The notes beneath the pieces are model-generated. The model worked only from the letters and a program-made list of their open reading frames with translations. It had not been told where the DNA came from and searched no databases. A stretch of 64,000 nt of DNA, from NCBI RefSeq assembly GCF_027497355.1, contig NZ_CP114909.1, forward strand, positions 5,351,001 through 5,415,000. The letters are read 5' to 3'. The first letter of the stretch is position 1, and each line of letters begins with the position of its first letter. Made by a program: the position numbers and the translations under genes. This DNA comes from Micromonospora sp. WMMA1947 (lineage in GTDB: Bacteria; Actinomycetota; Actinomycetes; Mycobacteriales; Micromonosporaceae). Positions 60,597 through 64,000 of the stretch are shown piece after piece.

Positions 60597-62330
60597 TCAG
60601 AGCGCCACGATCGCCGCGCTCTCCGGCGGCAGCTCGATGCCGTCACGCATCACGGTGACGCCCTCGGAGGTGGCGAGCAGCACGCGGCGTACCACGCCGG
60701 GCAGGTTGATCCGCTGCGCCCGGCCGGCCAGGTTCGCCACCACGAGCGTCTCGCCGCGCCGCATCACCAGGAACCGGTCGCCGTGGCGGACGTCGACCCG
60801 GTCCAGCCGTGGGTCGGACAGGTCGGCCCGGGAACGGCGCAGCGCGATCAGCCGCCGGTAGAGGTCGTACGTCTCGCGGTGTTCCGGCTTGTCCAACTCG
60901 GCCCAGTCCAGCCGGGACCGCAGGAACGTCTGCGGGTCCTGCGGGTCCGGCACGTCCTCGGTGGCCCAGCCGTGGTCGGCGAACTCGCGTCTGCGGCCGG
61001 TGGCGACCGCCACGGCGAGTTCCGGCTCGGGGTGGCTGGTGAAGAACTGCCACGGCGTGGAGGCCGCCCACTCCTCCCCCATGAACAGCATCGGCGTGAA
61101 CGGCGCGGTCATCAGCAGCGTCGCGCCGACGCGCAGCAGCCCGGGCGACAGGGTGGCGGAGATCCGGTCGCCGGTGGCCCGGTTGCCGATCTGGTCGTGG
61201 TTCTGCAGGTACGCCACGAAGCGGTGGCCGGGGGTGCGCTGCCTGTCGACCGGGCGGCCGTGGCTGCGGCCCCGGAAGCTGGACCAGGTGCCGGCGTGGA
61301 AGAACCCGCCGGTCAGCACGTCGGTGAGGCATTCGAGGGAGCCGAAGTCGCCGTAGTAGCCCTGCCGTTCGCCGGTGAGCAGCGTGTGCAGCGCGTGGTG
61401 GGCGTCGTCGTTCCACTGTGCGTGCAGGCCGTAGCCGCCCGCCTCGCGGGGCGTGATCAGGCGCGGGTCGTTGAGGTCGCTCTCGGCGATCAGCGACAGC
61501 GGCCGGCCGAGGTGCGTGGACAGCGCCTCCACCTCCGCGGCGACCTCCTCCAGCCAGTGCACGGCCCGGCCGTCCGGCATGGCGTGCACGGCGTCCAGCC
61601 GCAGCCCGTCGACGTGGTAGTCACGCAGCCAGCCCAGCACGCTGTCGGCGATGTAGCGGCGTACCCCGTCGGAGTGCGGGCCGTCCAGGTTGACGGTGCG
61701 GCCCCACGTGTTGCTCTGCTCGGTGAGGTACGGCGCGAACCGCGGCGCGTAGGCCCCGGAGGGCCCGAAATGGTTGTAGACGACGTCGAGGATCACCCCC
61801 AGGCCCTTGGCGTGGGCGGCGTCGACGAACCGTTTCAGGCCGTCCGGGCCGCCGTACGGCTCGTGCGGGGCGTACCAGCAGACACCGTCGTAGCCCCAGT
61901 TGTACTCGCCGTTGAACGCGTTGACGGGCAGCAGCTCGACCATGTCCACGCCGAGGTCGACGAGGTGGTCGAGCCTGGCGATCGCACCGTCGAACGTGCC
62001 CTCCGGTGTGAACGTGCCGATGTGCAGCTCGTACAGCACGCTGCCGGGCAGCTGCCGGCCGGTCCAGGCGGCGTCGGTCCAGCCGAACGCGGCGTGGTCG
62101 TAGAGCCGACTGGGCCCGTGCACCCCCGCCGGCTGCCAGGCCGAGCGGGGGTCGGGCAGGGCCTGCTCGTCGTCGTCGAGCAGGAACGCGTAGTCGGTGC
62201 CGGGCCCGGCGTCGGGCACCTCGACCCGCCACCAGCCGTCCGGCCCCTGACGCATCGCGTGGTCGGCGGCACCGGAAAGGCGCAGCCGCACCCGGGCGGC
62301 CTCGGGCGCCCACACCGTGAACTCGGTCAT
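60597..62330 (-). CDS. treZ: Malto-oligosyltrehalose trehalohydrolase
   Basis: 577 residues, GH13. Releases trehalose from maltooligosyl trehalose made by TreY. Domain order: N-terminal carbohydrate-binding domain (FTVWAPEAARVRLRL), TIM barrel with GLRLDAVHAM (nucleophile Asp), and PLSLIAESDLND (acid Glu), LQNHDQIGNRATG. Its start overlaps the treY stop as ATGA, so the genes are coupled. Confidence 0.95.
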   Translation of the reverse strand: MTEFTVWAPEAARVRLRLSGAADHAMRQGPDGWWRVEVPDAGPGTDYAFLLDDDEQALPDPRSAWQPAGVHGPSRLYDHAAFGWTDAAWTGRQLPGSVLYELHIGTFTPEGTFDGAIARLDHLVDLGVDMVELLPVNAFNGEYNWGYDGVCWYAPHEPYGGPDGLKRFVDAAHAKGLGVILDVVYNHFGPSGAYAPRFAPYLTEQSNTWGRTVNLDGPHSDGVRRYIADSVLGWLRDYHVDGLRLDAVHAMPDGRAVHWLEEVAAEVEALSTHLGRPLSLIAESDLNDPRLITPREAGGYGLHAQWNDDAHHALHTLLTGERQGYYGDFGSLECLTDVLTGGFFHAGTWSSFRGRSHGRPVDRQRTPGHRFVAYLQNHDQIGNRATGDRISATLSPGLLRVGATLLMTAPFTPMLFMGEEWAASTPWQFFTSHPEPELAVAVATGRRREFADHGWATEDVPDPQDPQTFLRSRLDWAELDKPEHRETYDLYRRLIALRRSRADLSDPRLDRVDVRHGDRFLVMRRGETLVVANLAGRAQRINLPGVVRRVLLATSEGVTVMRDGIELPPESAAIVAL

Positions 62331-64000
62331 GCGGCGGCCTCCACTGAGTCGGTGGGTGCGAGGAGGGCGACGGGGTAGGTGCTCAGCAGATCATGAAGGA
62401 GCAGCTCAGAACCACTGTAGACCCGCCCGGTGAACAAGTCGGTGCACTCGTGAACGGGAAGTGACAGCGCCGTGTCCCGCCAGCCGCCGGAACGGGCCAG
62501 CCGCAACGGCAGCCGAGTCGCCACCGCGAAGGCGCCACCACGGTCGAAGGCCACCGCGTGCGCGGCGGCCGGGCCGCGCGCCGGCACCGGCCGGTAGCCG
62601 CCGAACAGGTCCGGGCGGTCGCGACGCAGCCGCAGCGTCCGGGACACCACGAGCAGCTTGGCCGCGCCGTCGCCGGCCACCGCGGGCCGCCAGCCGGCGT
62701 CGAGCCGGGCCAGCAGGTCCCGGCGTACGGCGAAGTCGACGGGCCGCCTGTTGTCCGGGTCGACGAGCGAGTTCTCCCACAGCTCGGTGCCCTGGTAGAC
62801 GTCGGGCACGCCGGGCATGGCGAGCTGCACCAGCTTCTGCCCGAGCGCGTTCGACCAGCCGGGCGGGGTGATCTCGGCGGCGAACGCGGTGATCTGGGCG
62901 TGCAGTTCCGGGTCGTCGTACATCCGGTCGACCAGGGCGTGCATCTCGTGCTCGAAGGCCGGGTCCGGGTCGGCCCAGCTGGTGGTGACCGACGCCTCCC
63001 GGGCGGCCTTCTCGGCGTACCCGTGCAGTCTCTCCCGTTCGATCGGCCACGCCCCGACGGCGGTCTGCCAGAGCAGGTGGGCCAGCGCCGGGTCGGCCAG
63101 GGGCGCGCGCGACATCCAGTCGGCGACCCGCTCGGCCCAGCGGCCGGGCAGCTCGGACAGCACCGCGAGGCGGGCGCGGACGTCCTCGCCGCGCTTGGTG
63201 TCGTGGGTGGACAGCGCGGTCATGCTCGCCGGCCAGCGCACGTGCCGGCTGGCGGCGAACCGGTGCAGCTCGGCCGGGGGCACCCCGAAGTGGGCCGGGC
63301 TGCCGCCGACCTCGTTGAGGGCGACGAACCGGCTCCACCGGTAGTACGCGGTGTCCTCCACGCCCTTGGCCATCACCGCGCCGGTCAGCTGCGGGAACCG
63401 GGCGGCCAGCTCGTGGCCGGGGTCGCGCAGCCGGGCGGTGACCTGGTCGAGCACGCCGGTCAGGTCGGGGCGGCGGCGGCCCGCCTCGCTGCGGGCGGCG
63501 GCCAGGTGCCGGGCACCTTCGGGCGGGTATCCGCGGTAGACCGGGAAGCACGCGGCCAGCTCGGCCAGGGCGGCGCGGACCTGCTCGCCCGGCAGCTCCG
63601 GCACGAGCGCGGCCAGGCGGGTCAGCTCGGCGGCGAGCAGCCGGGTGGCGGCCTCCAGCTTGGTGGCGTGCGTCAGGTCCTCCCAGGACGTGTGCCGCCC
63701 GGTGAGCCGGCCGTCGAGCGTGGTGAACTCCGGTTCGGCGTCCGGGTCGACGAACAACCCGGACACGGCGGCCAGCGCGTCGTAGCCGGTGGTGCCGTCG
63801 ACCGGCCAGTCCGGCAGGTCCTCGCCGTACTCCAGGATCTTCTCCACCACCAGCCAGCGTTCCGGCGCGGCGGCGCGCAACCGGGCCAGGTAGCCGGCCG
63901 GGTCGCGCAGCCCGTCCGGATGGTCGACGCGGATGCCGTCGACCTCCCCGGCGTCGACCCAGCGCAGGATCTCCGCGTGGGTGGCGTCGAACACCTCCGG
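62327..64000 (-). CDS. treY: Malto-oligosyltrehalose synthase (partial, N-terminus outside window)
   Basis: GH13 enzyme that isomerises the reducing end of glycogen-derived maltooligosaccharides to trehalose linkage. The window holds 557 C-terminal codons: DGIRVDHPDGLRDPAGYLARL, VVEKILEYGEDLP, GTTGYDALAAV and MTALSTHDTKRGEDVRARLA. The frame is open to the right edge. treX is probably farther upstream. Coupled to treZ. Confidence 0.94.
   Translation of the reverse strand, partial: PEVFDATHAEILRWVDAGEVDGIRVDHPDGLRDPAGYLARLRAAAPERWLVVEKILEYGEDLPDWPVDGTTGYDALAAVSGLFVDPDAEPEFTTLDGRLTGRHTSWEDLTHATKLEAATRLLAAELTRLAALVPELPGEQVRAALAELAACFPVYRGYPPEGARHLAAARSEAGRRRPDLTGVLDQVTARLRDPGHELAARFPQLTGAVMAKGVEDTAYYRWSRFVALNEVGGSPAHFGVPPAELHRFAASRHVRWPASMTALSTHDTKRGEDVRARLAVLSELPGRWAERVADWMSRAPLADPALAHLLWQTAVGAWPIERERLHGYAEKAAREASVTTSWADPDPAFEHEMHALVDRMYDDPELHAQITAFAAEITPPGWSNALGQKLVQLAMPGVPDVYQGTELWENSLVDPDNRRPVDFAVRRDLLARLDAGWRPAVAGDGAAKLLVVSRTLRLRRDRPDLFGGYRPVPARGPAAAHAVAFDRGGAFAVATRLPLRLARSGGWRDTALSLPVHECTDLFTGRVYSGSELLLHDLLSTYPVALLAPTDSVEAAA

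Overview
The window is about 72-73% G+C by eye, with dense and often overlapping genes, GTG starts and strong Shine-Dalgarno sequences. The gene content (mycothiol synthesis, F420-type LLM oxidoreductase, glucosylglycerate synthase, SecA2, ANTAR, AfsR/SARP and DUF3090/DUF3140/DUF5703 families) indicates a filamentous actinobacterium. I infer Micromonospora or a close relative, mainly from the small secretion-like helical protein/FtsK cassette and the intergenic CGATC-ended palindromes. There are 67 protein genes plus one probable leader ORF. I see no rRNA or tRNA, no CRISPR array, no insertion sequence and no phage. No gap without a gene exceeds 300 bases.

Layout. 1-5.6 kb (minus): the MSMEG_4193 phosphatase / DUF3090 / SCO1664 / mshC gene set, a membrane protein, then an LLM oxidoreductase coupled to uppP. 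5.7-11.1 kb: aldo/keto reductase, DUF5703, M20 peptidase, hemerythrin, LysR. 11.1-14.8 kb: Clp ATPase with two small downstream genes, and a NYN nuclease-like gene. 14.9-19.4 kb: a compact four-gene FtsK/SpoIIIE-type cassette. 19.5-21.1 kb (minus): a repetitive 100-residue peptide three bases ahead of a JmjC/cupin oxygenase, the best candidate for an undescribed system. 21.3-25.7 kb: PIG-L, two DUF72 genes, DUF2267, a DksA-like protein and a kinase-like protein without a P-loop. 25.8-28.3 kb: two paralogous winged-helix regulators beside rhodanese and cysteine dioxygenase. 28.4-34.1 kb: cupin, ankyrin, DUF3500, DUF2231, GAF-ANTAR, SecA2. 34.2-38.7 kb: two sugar-type dehydrogenases divergent from gpgS and a glycosyltransferase. 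38.8-43.4 kb: DUF4383, a STAS+HATPase fusion, an orphan ctaD, and a SigB/F-type sigma factor with a fused STAS domain. 43.7-56.8 kb: an unknown gene, CDGSH, a haem-oxygenase-like enzyme, a TPP enzyme, a baeRF-type protein, dehalogenase-like hydrolase, glutamate-cysteine ligase-like enzyme, class A beta-lactamase, methionine aminopeptidase and others. 57-64 kb: secreted RTX protein, large AfsR/SARP regulator, treZ-treY (treY runs off the right edge).

How it fits together. Many upstream regions carry GTTT-N15/16-GGGTA-like elements, the promoter type of SigB/SigF stress sigma factors, in the right orientation. They precede hemerythrin, the Clp ATPase, the repeat-peptide/JmjC pair, the DksA-like gene, DUF2231, GAF-ANTAR, gpgS, DUF4383 and the STAS+HATPase gene. 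The window also encodes a SigB/F-family sigma factor. Much of it therefore looks like a stress/osmotic regulon (glucosylglycerate, trehalose, protein quality control, redox and iron proteins) with its regulators embedded.
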